This document shows, in pieces, positions 24,051 through 36,600 of a stretch of DNA of 64,000 bases. Source of the stretch: Gymnorhina tibicen (lineage: Eukaryota; Chordata; Aves; Passeriformes; Artamidae). The notes beneath the pieces are model-generated. The model saw only the letters and a list, made by a program, of their open reading frames with translations. It had not been told where the DNA came from and searched no databases. The stretch covers positions 690,168-754,167 of the forward strand of contig VXAZ01008133.1 of assembly GCA_013399875.1 (NCBI GenBank), read 5' to 3'. The translations under genes were made by a program, and so were the position numbers. The stretch's first letter is position 1; each line of letters starts with the position of its first letter.

Positions 24051-26595
24051 AGTAATTACACTGTCTTGTAATCTGTGCTGTTCTTTTGAGAGTGATTATC
24101 TACAGTCTCTGCATTAGTGTTTCCTGTGTCCCCCAATCTGCTAGACTCTGGCTTTAGTAGTTAGCTAAATTTAGAGACAAAAGAGCATGAAAAAAAGTCA
24201 TTAGAGAAACAGCAACTTGAAGCATACACACAGGCAACTTGCTTGCCTGCTTCTCACAACTTACTTAGCCACTGAAATGGTAAGGGAGGTTTTAGGTACG
24301 TGGGAGGATCCTGCAAGAGGCAAAGTGCGTAACCCTAGAAACAGACAATGAGCTGGAAGGGATGCAGCTTGAGACTCTAAAACTATGGGTTCTTTAGGGC
24401 AGGAACCATCTTCTTCTCTGATTTGTACAACACAAATGCTGTCAAAATTAGGGTAACAATAACAATAATGTACTCATTATTTCACCACGTTTTGCTCTTT
24501 CGAACAGTGAGCTTGATTTAATCCGGTAACAGTAACTCAGCTGATGGCAGCAGTGTTGGAGCAGCGGAATCTGGTCCTACACTGCTGAAATAAATGCAGA
24601 TGAGGAGCAGTAGTTTAAATAAATTAATTAAAACCAAAGAAACCTCACACTGGAAACAGGACTATAATGTTGCCAAATACGAAAAGCTGTATTTCTTTCC
24701 AGATATATATGAAGTAGAAGAAGTATTTTCTAAACTGTGCTTCAGGTAGCACTTGTGTACCTTGTTTGACTATGTCAGGTAGGTTTGTGCAAACCTATCT
24801 TTGTTTTTAACTTGTAAAAGCCTAGCTGATGCCAGGATGTGGGAAGCATTAAAATACATCAGCTGCAGAGAGAAGACATTGTGGTTCCATTTTTTATAAA
24901 TGGTATGAATTTGTTCCTTCAAATCCTGCTGATTTAACACTTTCACTGTCTTCCATGGTGACAACATGAAAAACCCTGTAAACATTCCCAGAGACTTGAT
25001 GGGAACTCCACTGCTTAAGTCATCACATGCAGTTGCAGAGCTTTGAGCTGAGAAAGTTTTCACAGCTTTGCCTTTGACTGTGAGCTTTGGGGACTGTAGC
25101 AAGATAAGGTTTGTCTGAATTTTTAACTCATACAAAGAAGCATTTGAAGGTACTGCAAATTATCATGTCAGTATTTGAGACCTTTTGGAATATAAATGCT
25201 ACATAGTTTTGAGATGGAAGAATAGTTGTCAAAATATCTTGACTGCCCACCTGCTGTGTTAATTGAATTCAGCAGATGAGGAATATAGCATCATTTCCAG
25301 AGCATCATTAAACTGCCCTTTAAATTGAGTGTATCAAGCAAACATATTAAAAGGCAGATTGTCGAGGTGTCATATAGCTTGCTGGATAATATATATCTCT
25401 ATGCAATAGTCAGGAATATGCATCATTTCTATCCACAAATGGGGGGGCTTGCAACATGCTGGATCACGTGGCAAAAAATGTAAATGAACATGAGCCTGAT
25501 CATAAAAAAGATTTTTAAAGCTTCAAGGATTAAAATACACCAAAATTATTTTTTAAATATACAATAAATACACACCAAGCTTATTAGGCTTGCAAAGATT
25601 ATCAGGTCTCAAAAAAGTTTCATTTAGTTTAGAAAAGTTCAGTGGCAGTCCAGCCTCCAGGTGATAGCACAGGGTGACTTACAGAAGCACCTATAGGAGT
25701 TTGGGACTGCAATGAACTTCTTGTGCTTCAGACTTGTAACTTTCAAATTCTGGAGAACATTAATTCCAGTATGTAAGCAATTAATTGCACATGTTTACTA
25801 AGTTGCAAAGAAGTCATGATGGGAGAATTCCTCAGCAGACCCTCTTTCCAAACTTCTTTTGTTCTCATTTCCCACAGTCAAGCCCATCTGACAGTTTTGT
25901 GGTACCCATAAAAATTTCAGCTGTTTAATCTTCTTGAATGACTGAATTCTCAGTTGCTGTGATCAAAGTTAGCTGTTCATCATCTCAGGACTCCAATACC
26001 CTATGCCTGCAGCCTGGCCACCAGCCCAGCCAGTGTGCTCCTTGTTCTCGTGTAAAATCTGAAATCTTGTGAAAAATCTCACAATACTTCTACAGCAGGT
26101 GGTATCCATATTCAGTTCTCGTGACTTCCCTGTGGCAGACTTTATTGTAAGTTTTATTGCCTAATATTTTCTCTAGCCATACTTCTGCTGTAATTCTTAC
26201 AATCAAGAAAAAAATAGAAGAAAATCTTGGCTTTGCTCAAAAATAGTTTGCTTTTTCTTTCCTCCCTCTACTGGTAAAGTCTCTTTGCTGAGAATTTTTG
26301 TTTCTGTTTCTTGTAAAACAGCCTATGTGTATTTATACTGGTTGTGAGGTAAACGTCTGATATGTGTTGTCTTTAAAAATGCTGAAACAAACCACTGATT
26401 TCTCCAAGCTTTTTCCCATACGAAATGGGACTTGAGTTAAGCATCAACTTTAAAAAACTATGAATGGGAATAGTGTCTGTTCTGAATTTCTAAAAATCAT
26501 CTTTTAGTAAACACACTGGAGGGCAAATAACATGCTCTACCAATCTATGCCATTTCCTTTTTAAAAAAAAAAAAATTTAAAATTCACTATTCCCC
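24051..26595. other. Intergenic, nothing recognised
   Basis: AT-rich sequence. The minus-strand open frame at 24770-25135 (121 residues) has no family features and no neighbouring coding signal. A 13-base A run at 26563-26575 precedes the next, GC-richer segment and could be a retroposon tail, but no body is recognised. Confidence 0.5.
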
Positions 26596-26870
26596 CTCGT
26601 GAGACCATGGAGAGGGAGAACTGTGCTTGGGGCAGGGTGCTCCTGGGCACAGGGGAAGGTGGCCCATGGTTGTGCTTGGAGGAAATGCAGGGCACCCAGG
26701 CCATGCCACACTGGTGTGTGTCCCCATGTCCGGAGCAAGGGAAGACTCATCCTTGTGCAGGGGCCACAGGCTGCAGTGCTGCTGGACAGATGGAGGATCA
26801 GAAGATGAAAATTGGTGTGTTTTACCTTCCGTGGAGCTTTAAGCTTCAGAGGAAATAAAAATTGGAAAGC
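26596..26870. other. GC-richer segment with overlapping open frames
   Basis: Base composition shifts sharply from the surrounding AT-rich DNA, with several overlapping open frames on both strands (69-110 residues). The simultaneous openness on both strands reflects composition rather than a gene. It follows directly after an A-run. No repeat family or protein is recognised. Confidence 0.4.
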
Positions 26871-29199
26871 AACTGCAAGCATCATTAACTGTGCTGGCAT
26901 TGCAGTCACTGAAATGTGCTTTCCTCAGTGTTTTCTTTCTGTGGGATGCAAATTTTGCATTGTAGAGGGGCTTATAAAAATAAAATAAAAATCTCCTTTT
27001 TCATATTCTGCCACTTCTGCTGTATATGAATATTACGGGTTTATAAAGAGATGTTATTATTGGTGTATGTCCACATAGAGATTGCGACAACTTCTCTCCT
27101 GCTCTCTCCTCCAGGTATCAGACATTTTGAAGTAAGCAAAAGAAAAGAGAGAGAGAAAGAGCATCTTTAAAATTATTGTAATCTAAGTACTGAGTTTTTA
27201 TGTGATAGTATTAGTATGTTTGGTAGCTTGCACTGAGTAGAAAACCAATGTCTATTAAGACATTGGAGAGAGAAAAGGTGTCTACAATTTTTTCTCTACA
27301 CGAGCATTGTTTGTTTTGCCAGTGCTTATTAAGGTGCATCTGGCATTTCTGGAGGAAGCTACATGATGAATATATCTTCTGCAGAACTTTCTTTTAAGGA
27401 AAGAAAATCAGTACTTGCTTTTGCATATGAAATTTTATTGTTTTCTGAAATCTTTCATTCTCTGAAAACACCTTTTTGTGGTGCTTCTATAAGATATGTT
27501 GAGAGTTTATTTTTCTTTCTCACCATCCTCTGTCTTTTGTCTGCACCCTGGCATGTGCACAACCTGCAGAACCATCTCATCTCCCCATCTCTGCCTTCCC
27601 CAGGTTGGGATTTATGAGAGATACAGTTGCATTTCATTTGGGCAAAACTGCACCAAGAGATATGAGGGTACAATACAAATTGCAGCCCGACCCAAATTAA
27701 CAAGTCACACCTTGCCGGCCGACATTCATTGGTTCTCTGACCTTGCAAAGCCACAAGCACACCAAAGGTCTTGGGCTGTTGAGTCTGGCCTCTTGTGAAG
27801 GGGAAGCATTCGTAGGAAGCAATCTGCGTGATAGAGCAGTGTACCATTATCTGAGAATAACTATCCTTCACCTTCAAAATCGGAAAACACGAGTCTAACT
27901 TCCAGCAAGTTTTTAAAATGCACAGCAAAGACCTCAAGCACAGAGAAGCAGCCCAAAATTCTCACATTTCGTAAGCCTGTCAGTGCACAAGTGGATGCTG
28001 ACATGATCAAGATAAAGACAGGTGCTGGGGGCTGGTGATAAAAACATGAACTCCAGTTTCTCCTGCAAAATGCTGATGAGACCAAATAGAAGCATCAGGT
28101 AGGAGCAAGGTGAGTTCAACAAAATGTGAAATTCCACCCCCTTCCTTCAGAAAGAAACTCTAAAGGTTTCAAGTATACTGTTTTGATAGTCTGTAAGAGA
28201 AAGTCACCTTCTGGTTCAAAATTATTTCAGTCGGAAACTTTACATAATCTTTCACAAGTACAAAAAGTGAAATATATACAAAACTTTTAAAACTAATGTA
28301 TTTCAATTCATGGTGTTTTAAAATTCCTTCATCAAGTCACTGGTTTTTGGATGGATGGGAGCTTATCTTTAATAAGAAATAAATTCTGCATCAGGCAGGT
28401 GGGCCTGTGCTGCAGGATGCTCCTTGGGAACAGAGCCAGCCAAGTTTAAAACTGAGAGATACTTAAAACAGAAAGTGGGACTTTGCAGCTTACACTCAAA
28501 GCCAGGACTGGCATTTTGTGGTGCTGGCTGCTGGAGGTAGGTGCTGACCTGAAAACCTCAGTCCCTAGGAAAGCAGCACTGTCAGGGGCAGCTCATACAC
28601 TGAGGTAGATGGAGCTGGCTGGCTCTCTGTTGTCTCTGTACATGCCTGGCCGTCTGTCTGTCTGGCAGACTGGGATGCTGTATCAATATCGAAACCATTA
28701 GCTGTGTGATTGGCATTCACCATGTTTTGGATGAAAGAACAGCAGGTTAATCCAAGGTTTTAGCAGTGTGCTGAGCAATCTTCTCTCTAACCTTATCACA
28801 CTTGCAAAGCCACCATGGGGAGGGGTAAGTCCCCATTTCCAGAGCCTGCAGTGCAGACCCAGCCTGCTTGGATCAGATCACCCTGAGTGTAAATCAGCAC
28901 GCTTCAACCAATGCCCACAGCCAGAGCAGCCTATTCAGATTAAGGTATGTTTCTTTTTCATCCAGCATCTGCTGGCCTACGTAACCAGGTGCATCAATGG
29001 TTCATCACAGGGCTTAGGGTGGCACTGCAAGCCAGCAAGTCAGGGTAATGCAAATGATCTACAGAAACAAAGGCACCATGGGGAAATTTTTATTTATTTT
29101 TGATAAGAGCATCTGTTAAAGTTTGAGAGTTTTAGAAAGAATAACAGAGGACTAAGCTTACTGAGAGCATTTTGTTTATCATCTACATTGCTGCACTGG
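26871..29199. other. Intergenic, nothing recognised
   Basis: Mixed-composition DNA. The 160-residue minus-strand frame 27455-27937 and the overlapping plus-strand frames show no domain, signal peptide or coding bias that I can see. Confidence 0.5.
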
Positions 29200-30600
29200 T
29201 AACTTGACTAACCTGGGCACTGGGGAGAGCCTCCTCTCCTCTTCCTGCTCCATCAAAGTAGCTCTATGCCAGCACTTGTTCATCTCTGCTGATGGTGTGT
29301 GTCCTGCTGTAAGACACCCATAAGAAATGACAGGTCCTTGTCCTGTCCAGGGTCACTGGAAATGCTGTCTGCAGACACAGCCCCTAAATACCCCTTGGTC
29401 TTCAAAGATACCCGACACTGATCACACCTGGACTCGTGGGTCTGGTTGGTTGTGCATAGAACATCCGTGTTGAAAGCGTTCTTACACCTCTGCTGGGAGC
29501 TGCTCACCACAGACCCTCCCCGGCAGCGCCTGCCGCAGCTGCTGGTGGTGCTAAATCACGTAGCAAAACCCAGCGAGGGCGGCAGCAGCTGACACTTCTT
29601 GGAAGTCCTTGCCTCAGTTCAGGGAAAGTCTCGAAGAGGAATCACAGGCCACCCGGTGCCTCTGCGCTGGGGTGGGGATGGGACACTCGCCAGCAGCCCA
29701 GCGCTGAGCACTGGCAGCATATGGACAGCAGCACCTGGCCCTTGCCCACTTCTTCAGAGGCTGCATTGATTTTGGGGGTTGCATGGGGCGCTTGGCACCC
29801 ACCCTGTGGTGCACTCTGTGCCAGACATCCTCCCCATCCTCTGCTCCCCAGCCCCGCAGCATCATCTGTCATCGTGGGGCTGCCGTGGAGGTAGTGGCAA
29901 GTTTGCTTTTGGTGTGAGTGGGCACTGAGCCTCATACAGGCTGGTGTAGTCTAATTTTCATGCATCCACATGTCCTCCAGTTTGGCTACACCTGGGGAGA
30001 AAGGTTTCCCTTTCGGTTGTAATTGTCTTCCTCCTGAAAATCTTCACAGAGCTGTTCTTGGGACTTGCACTCATCAGGGGGGGTGGAGGAGGGGTTCTTG
30101 GTGTTCTTCACTTTTTCAGAGAAGGGAAAGTGTTGGGGTTTTTTTTCTTTCTTTTAAATGTGCATAGGCCTTCCTCCTGAGGATGAGCACACTGCCTCTC
30201 CAGTGCTGCTCTGTGCCACGAGTGGCGGTCACAGGGCTCCAAAATGCCGCTGAGCATGTTCCAGAGGGAGCAAGTGGTACCACCAGTGATGATGGGAGAA
30301 GTCTGCATCTGAGCAGGTGCAGCCATGGCCCTCGCCCATCCCGTGCACACCTGGAACCCAGGCTCTGCCACAGCCCATGTCAGCAGGGAGCTGCACAGCA
30401 CAGCCTCCAAGTTTCCCTGTGAACCAGGTTCTTCAATGAGCAGAGCATGAAGAACCCCATCACCAAAGGTCCTCTGCCACGCAATGCATGGGCCAGGCAG
30501 TGCCCTGTGGACTGCCAGTGCCCCACAGCGGACTGAATCTGCGCTGACCTGAATCGGCATTAAAAATAGATCCCGAGACACAGGACTGGGGAGAGCGGAA
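29200..30600. other. GC-rich island without assigned gene
   Basis: About 1.4 kb of noticeably higher GC, with a G-rich run at 30077-30094. Open frames occur on both strands. The largest, minus strand 30108-30680, has 190 residues and ends in a Lys-rich low-complexity tail read from a T-rich tract, arguing against a real protein. It could be a regulatory island, a non-coding RNA exon or an old repeat. Confidence 0.4.
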
Positions 30601-33600
30601 AGGCAAAGCATGAGCTCATTGCTGCTGCTGACTTTTGCATTTGAATAGATTCTCTTAAACAGTAAAGAAGCAGCTAACATCTGGTTAGACTTTTGTTATG
30701 GAGTCCATGTTTTAGTACCATAATTACTGTTGCATTCAGAGTTTTCCTGAATTCCCTTATTTTACATCTCACATTGCTTAATGCAAGTGGCTGAGAGATT
30801 TAGCTGAAAATGCTTGTGCAGTATTGATTAGGAGGATAATTTTAGGAATGTTTGGTAACTAGAACACATTTTCTGTTTCATTAAAAGAACTTCTTTTTCT
30901 AAAAAGTGTCTTGTGATTTTGTGACCTACCTTCTCAACTAAAGATTAAAAATGATTTTTTCAAAGTAAAGGTGTGGGAGAGTAAAAGAAACTAACTGTGC
31001 CATGATAATAATGAGGGGAGGCTGTGAGAGCAGTGGGAAGGCTGTTGACTCTAGTTGCCTCGAAACAGATTTACAAACAGCTCCAAGAATAAATTTGAGT
31101 ACACATGAATAAAAAGTCCATTAGTCACATTAGGGCTTAATGAAGTGTTTCTGAAAATAGGCCTTGTAGCACTGTCCTTCAGAAGTAATTCACTAAGATG
31201 GGTCTGATAACATGTTCTGGATTTAATTTGTCCAGTGTTTAGGTCACTTAGGAAGGGAGACAAGGATAGGATACCCAGCATTGTTTCAGGATTAACAATC
31301 AATTGGAGAAAGTTAGTATTTCTTCTGGAGCATCTGTGCTTTATCAGATTCAACTTTACGTGCCGTAAATCCATAGACACCATTAAAATCAAGAGTAGAG
31401 CCTACACTGAGCTCTGACTTTCACAGAGCTCTTGGTAGGAACAGGGCAAGAAATGGGGACTTGAAGAGAGATTCAGTACATAGCAAATGGAGGCTTCCAA
31501 TCACTTACCATTTAATTGCCTCAATGCAAGGCAAAGCACTGCCTTTTCTGCCCCACCTTGGACACTTGCCCATGCTGTTTTTCTTTTGTAGATGACCTGT
31601 GACTAGGGAGTCTGAGATTCTAATACTGCCATCTCTGCTATAATCTCTGCGGTCATTATGGAAACAGGGAACTTGCTGTGCTCCCACCCCAGCTACACCA
31701 AGTTCCACCAGCTCCCAAGGGTCATACAGAGAACTGAGGAGTCAAATGCTTCTACTTTGCTGTTGGAGAAGATTGATGTGACAACTCATCAGCAAGCCAG
31801 ATGTCTGAACTCACAGAGTGGCAGAGCTGCACCGAGCAGGAAGAGGAGCTGGTTTGTCTTTGGTTTTGGTTTCATTGTGACCCCATGTATTCTGCAAGGG
31901 TAGAGTGGGCTCTGTGTAGGATGCTGAGGTGGGACCAGAGTCAGCATCTGAATGAATTATCTGCCTGAATACCACTGAAGTGGATATTTGGATTTAATAG
32001 CTGAAGTGCTTTTCTGCTTCTGAAAATACTGCCAGCAGCTTTAAAGTCTCGTCTGAGCTGTTCTGTATGCCCTTTTCCAAGCTCTGGAGAGTGTAATTAT
32101 AGCTCTTCCCTAATATTGCATAATGAATACGTGAAAAATGGTATCCTCTGCTTATGAGGTAATGGGAATCTGCTTTACTTCAGATTGATAGCTGGAGTGG
32201 GTTTACTGATTACAGCATTTCTGAGGACTATAAACTTAGAAAAGTAAGAAAAGTAGTTGGCTGCGGAGGTTAAGTCTAAATGTACTATAGATACATCATT
32301 AGTGTCACATACTTGTTTGTATTAATGCTGCAAAGAAAAAGCTGCAGTGGCCTGGATGCTGAAAGCATAATGGCTCTGCTCTGGTTTGATTTTCTATGGA
32401 ATTCAAGATTAAGGCCATGTTTGAAGAATAGCTTGGATCAAATAGGTAAATGCAACAGAAGTAATTGGATGAGACTGCGTTTGCTACACTGAAAGAAAGT
32501 TGCTGCCCCAACAAATCATTCTGTGACTTCAATAACTCTCAGGGCATGGAAATATTGACTGATAGATGCATGACTTCTCCTGAATTATCACTTGCCTGTG
32601 TGTACTAATGTAGAAAATACAGACAGTGCCTATTCTTTGCCAGTGACTGGAAAAACAATTCATGCTCTAGGTTACCTTTGTGGTTTTCACCAAAAAAGGC
32701 TGGACCAGCTTTATGCTTTCATTAAGGAATAAATCCAGCACAGACAAAAAAGGGTGTGGGATACGTCAGCCTCTGCACTGTTACGTGCCAATTTAGCCAA
32801 TATCATGTAGTGCAATCTCTCTGCAGCATGAGAAAATGAGAGAATTTAGATCAGGTTCTTTTCCTCAGAGTCTTTCACAAAGTGCATTTCCAGATCTTTG
32901 CTGTTCAACCTATTCTGCAAAAAGGAAGAAGTAATTCTGTGTGCATGTGTGGTTTATTATTTCAGGGTGTTTATTATTTTTGCATTAAAGTGCTGAAGTT
33001 TATTTGAATTCACTAGTTCATTTACTTTGTGGGAGAGGAAGTCTCCTGGACAAATATGGTATGCTTCATGTTTGAATCTGGAAACCGAGACTTCTCCTTT
33101 TAGAAAGTCTGGGGAAGAGTACCAATGAACTCTTACACATGGGATGACTTTAAATAATCTTTCTACATCTGGGAAGCTCCAACATTAACAGAGGACCTAG
33201 TATCTTTGGGGAGCATAAGCAAGCCTTTATGGAAGGATGAAGGCGTTTTGGACAAGGATGACCTGTCCAGGATCAAAAACCAACGTGCTCCCAGTTGGTT
33301 TGAAACATTTTGGCAGTTGCTGTATTTTAACTTGTTCCCTTTGTGTGTAATGAAAACCTTCATTAGAACAACAAATAACTAGTTTGCAATGTTTATCTGG
33401 CCTTAAATAGGATATTACCATCATGGTTTTTGAAAGTCACCATGGTCGTGGAGAGGACTGTTCCTTAAGTTTTGCTTTAAAAAGCAAATCCCTCAGTGTG
33501 CCTCTGATCCAGTAAGTTTTAGGAAGCAAAGAACTTACTGTGAGATGCTGACATTTCCAAACTGGTCTTTTACAATGATCTTCCTCCATATGTGAACATC

Positions 33601-36600
33601 TTAGGGAGTGAGATCCCTAATGGACCTCCCAGCCTCCATCTTACCTGTCTTCTTACAGTAAAAGACACAACTCAGCACAGAGCACAAATATTACTCTGTT
33701 GGGACTGATTTACACTTCTTCTGGGGAGAGGGAGGGATGGGAAGACACCTTTTACAGTGGAGAGGAATCTTACTGGCATTGCTAAAGTAGTTCTTAGAGA
33801 AGAGAGCTGTGTAAGAGAGCTGTGTCCAAGAGCATCACTGGAGTCTACCTCACCCTTAGATATCTGTTTTGGAGCTGCAAACTATAAAAATGGAATGACA
33901 ATTAACATGCTCTTTCCCCCAATTCTTTTCTTCTACTTTTTCATTGTTTTTATTGTTATTATTGTCTCTTACAAAATACCCAATGTGATTAATAAGGGTA
34001 TGAAGCCCTTGCCTTGCAGATCATACGATAAATAACATAGATCAGAGGACTTTTAGTGGAGAAAAAATCAGCTGCTCACAGTGTCCTTCAGGAAGTGGGG
34101 AGATGTCATTCTTGCATGTTATCTTACTGTATTTCCTGTTAGGCTCAGCATGTTGGTTGGAGTAAACAAGGGTACACCCAGATGAGTGCTGCGGGTTGTT
34201 ATGAGTTGAAATAACAGGTAGTTCATGTTATTTGTGTACAAAGTTTCAGTTCCCTAATGGCATAGCAAATCTTGGAACTAGGCTTACACACTTCTGTGGC
34301 ATGTGGGAAGAACACATGTTTCTGTAGGAAAGGTTCCTTAAGCAAATACAGATCTTCATGCTTTGATTATAAATTCTGTACATTGAATAATTTATGTTAG
34401 CCAGGATTCTCAAATAAAACCAGTGAAAATGCAAATAATGCTTCTTCCTTTTTATGAGAAATCTTCTAAGAGCATATAAATATTTTGTTAGAAGCTCCAT
34501 TTCAGCTAGCAGACCTCCAGAAATTAGGGCACTGAGCTGTAAACTTCACATCCTGTTTTTTCCTTAATACCATCTGGGGAAAATAATGGAATTTAGGCTT
34601 TACTGTCTTTCCACAGATCATACACAAGCAAAAAGGCTATCGCTGGCTTTGTTGTGTTGAGACTGTCACCATTCATGTGAAGCCTAAACCTCGGGTTAAT
34701 CTGTGAACCATGATGGCTTTATTTTCAAAGCAGCAAGCTTAACTTAAAAGCTCTGTGTGACTTGAGGTTCTGGCTGCCTGAGGCTGCTCTGGTCTCCAGG
34801 TCTCCTTACAGTGGCCATGTCTCATCCAACTCCTGACCAAAAGGTGCTACACTAACTCACTGCCCTGGCAGGAGAAACAGAGATGGGAAACTGACTCTAG
34901 ACTTTCTTCTTCCCAAACATTACAGCAACATCTACACCACTGGATTTTTTTTTTAGAACTTTTGTAAATCTTGTGTGTTTTATTGACAAGTAAGGATACT
35001 TCATCTAGACTCTGCTCAAATTACTAACACACAGCAGCCAAGGAGCTGCATTTCACAGCCTCTGTGATGCAGTCATTGCAGCATTGCCACAGGAAGAGGA
35101 GACCTGTCAAGGCTCTTTTTGCCATGAAGGATTTAGATGTTTATGCAGAGGAAACAGCAATCCTGTCAGTTTTGTTACCTAATTCTGCACCCTTTGAAAA
35201 GGAAGAAAACACTTCTGGGTCTTTCAAAAATGCAGCAATGTGATAGTTCATGATCTCCATCTTAGTCTGTGTTTTCTGGAGCCTCCCAGTTGATTACTAA
35301 CGACTTGAGTCTTCTTTCTTACATTTAATGTAACAGGAATAATATTAATGGGGTTTGGGTGTCTGTTTGCTCATTAAGCAGTCAGCAGGAGCTCACTTAA
35401 TGGAGCACAAACTCGCAGTTATTACATTATCACTTAATAATTCAGCCTTGACATCACTGCATCTTCACAGCAGGCACCCTGACAACTTGGAAAGGGGTGT
35501 GTTTCACCCCTTGTACATCTTGATGAAAATAGGGTAACAGGAGTGGCTGGAGGCAGCTCTGTGCCACACTGAAACTGCCTTACTGCATGTAGCCTTTTAA
35601 GCAAACCAGGCCCTCGTTACAGAGTACGAGCCATGGGAAGTTATTCTGAAATAGGGCAGCTACAGGGAAGAGTAATCAGTGGAAAGGAGCTGCCAGTAAA
35701 AATGTCACATTGCTGTACAACTGTGCTTGCTGAGATATATTTAGGTTGTTTAATAAAGAGGAAGGGATGGATGGATGCTTTTGCAGTTGTAAAAAGTGTT
35801 CACCTAAATTTCCTGAAATCTCAATTCTTTAGTTAATCCACAGGTGAAACAAATTTAACACCATGAAGCTGCTGTCTCTCTGTGAGTTAATTTCTGGTGC
35901 AGACTTCCCTCTATTCCTTGGGGAGTTTATTGTTTCTTGTGTCTTTCCCAAACAAAATCTTGTCAAATGGCCAGGCAATACAAGCCAGATTATCCCACCT
36001 CTTCACAAAACTGTGCTACAGGGGGATGCTGTACAGTTTTTGTTCTCATGGTGTAGTTTTAATCACTCTTCTTTCAAACATGCAGCACAGCAAAGGCCAG
36101 ATGCCGGGCAGTGTAAGGTCTCGACCGAGTCTCTGTACAACAGCTACATTGCCAAAGTCAATCATTGTTCAGGTGGCAAAATTGGGGTGAGTCAAGGGTG
36201 TTCAGCTTTGCAAGGCCACACACTAGCTCACTACAGAAAATGTGGAAAAGCAGCAAGGAAAAGAGGCAGGAATACTCTTCTCAAAGGCCTGTGGGGTTTT
36301 TTCATTGTTCTGTGTAGAAGAATATGTTCTCTTAGTGCTTTCTCAAGGGAAAATCTCTTTGGGCAGAATTGTCTCTAACAGAAATGATTGGCAGACTCAT
36401 GCAGAAGCACATTCCTGCAGATGATTGCTTCTTATATAAGGGAACAGCTTTTGCAGGAAGTCCTGAATGCACAGCTCTCGAACATCTTGTATTCAGTGTT
36501 GAGAATACGTGACACAGGAATTTGTATTCACCACAGTGAGAAACCTGTGAAGTTTCTGGCAATGACTTTATGTTTGTTGCTGTGTCACTCTGAGATTTAG

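Noticed and set aside
27455..27937. 160-residue minus-strand reading frame
   Set aside because: Overlaps plus-strand frames of similar openness, has no family content, and no splice or promoter context.
30108..30680. 190-residue minus-strand reading frame
   Set aside because: Lies in GC-rich DNA with open frames on both strands. No domain is recognisable and the end is a Lys-rich run read from a T tract.
35863..36378. 171-residue plus-strand frame with hydrophobic start
   Set aside because: No recognised protein, overlapping frames in the other registers, and no neighbouring exon-like signals.
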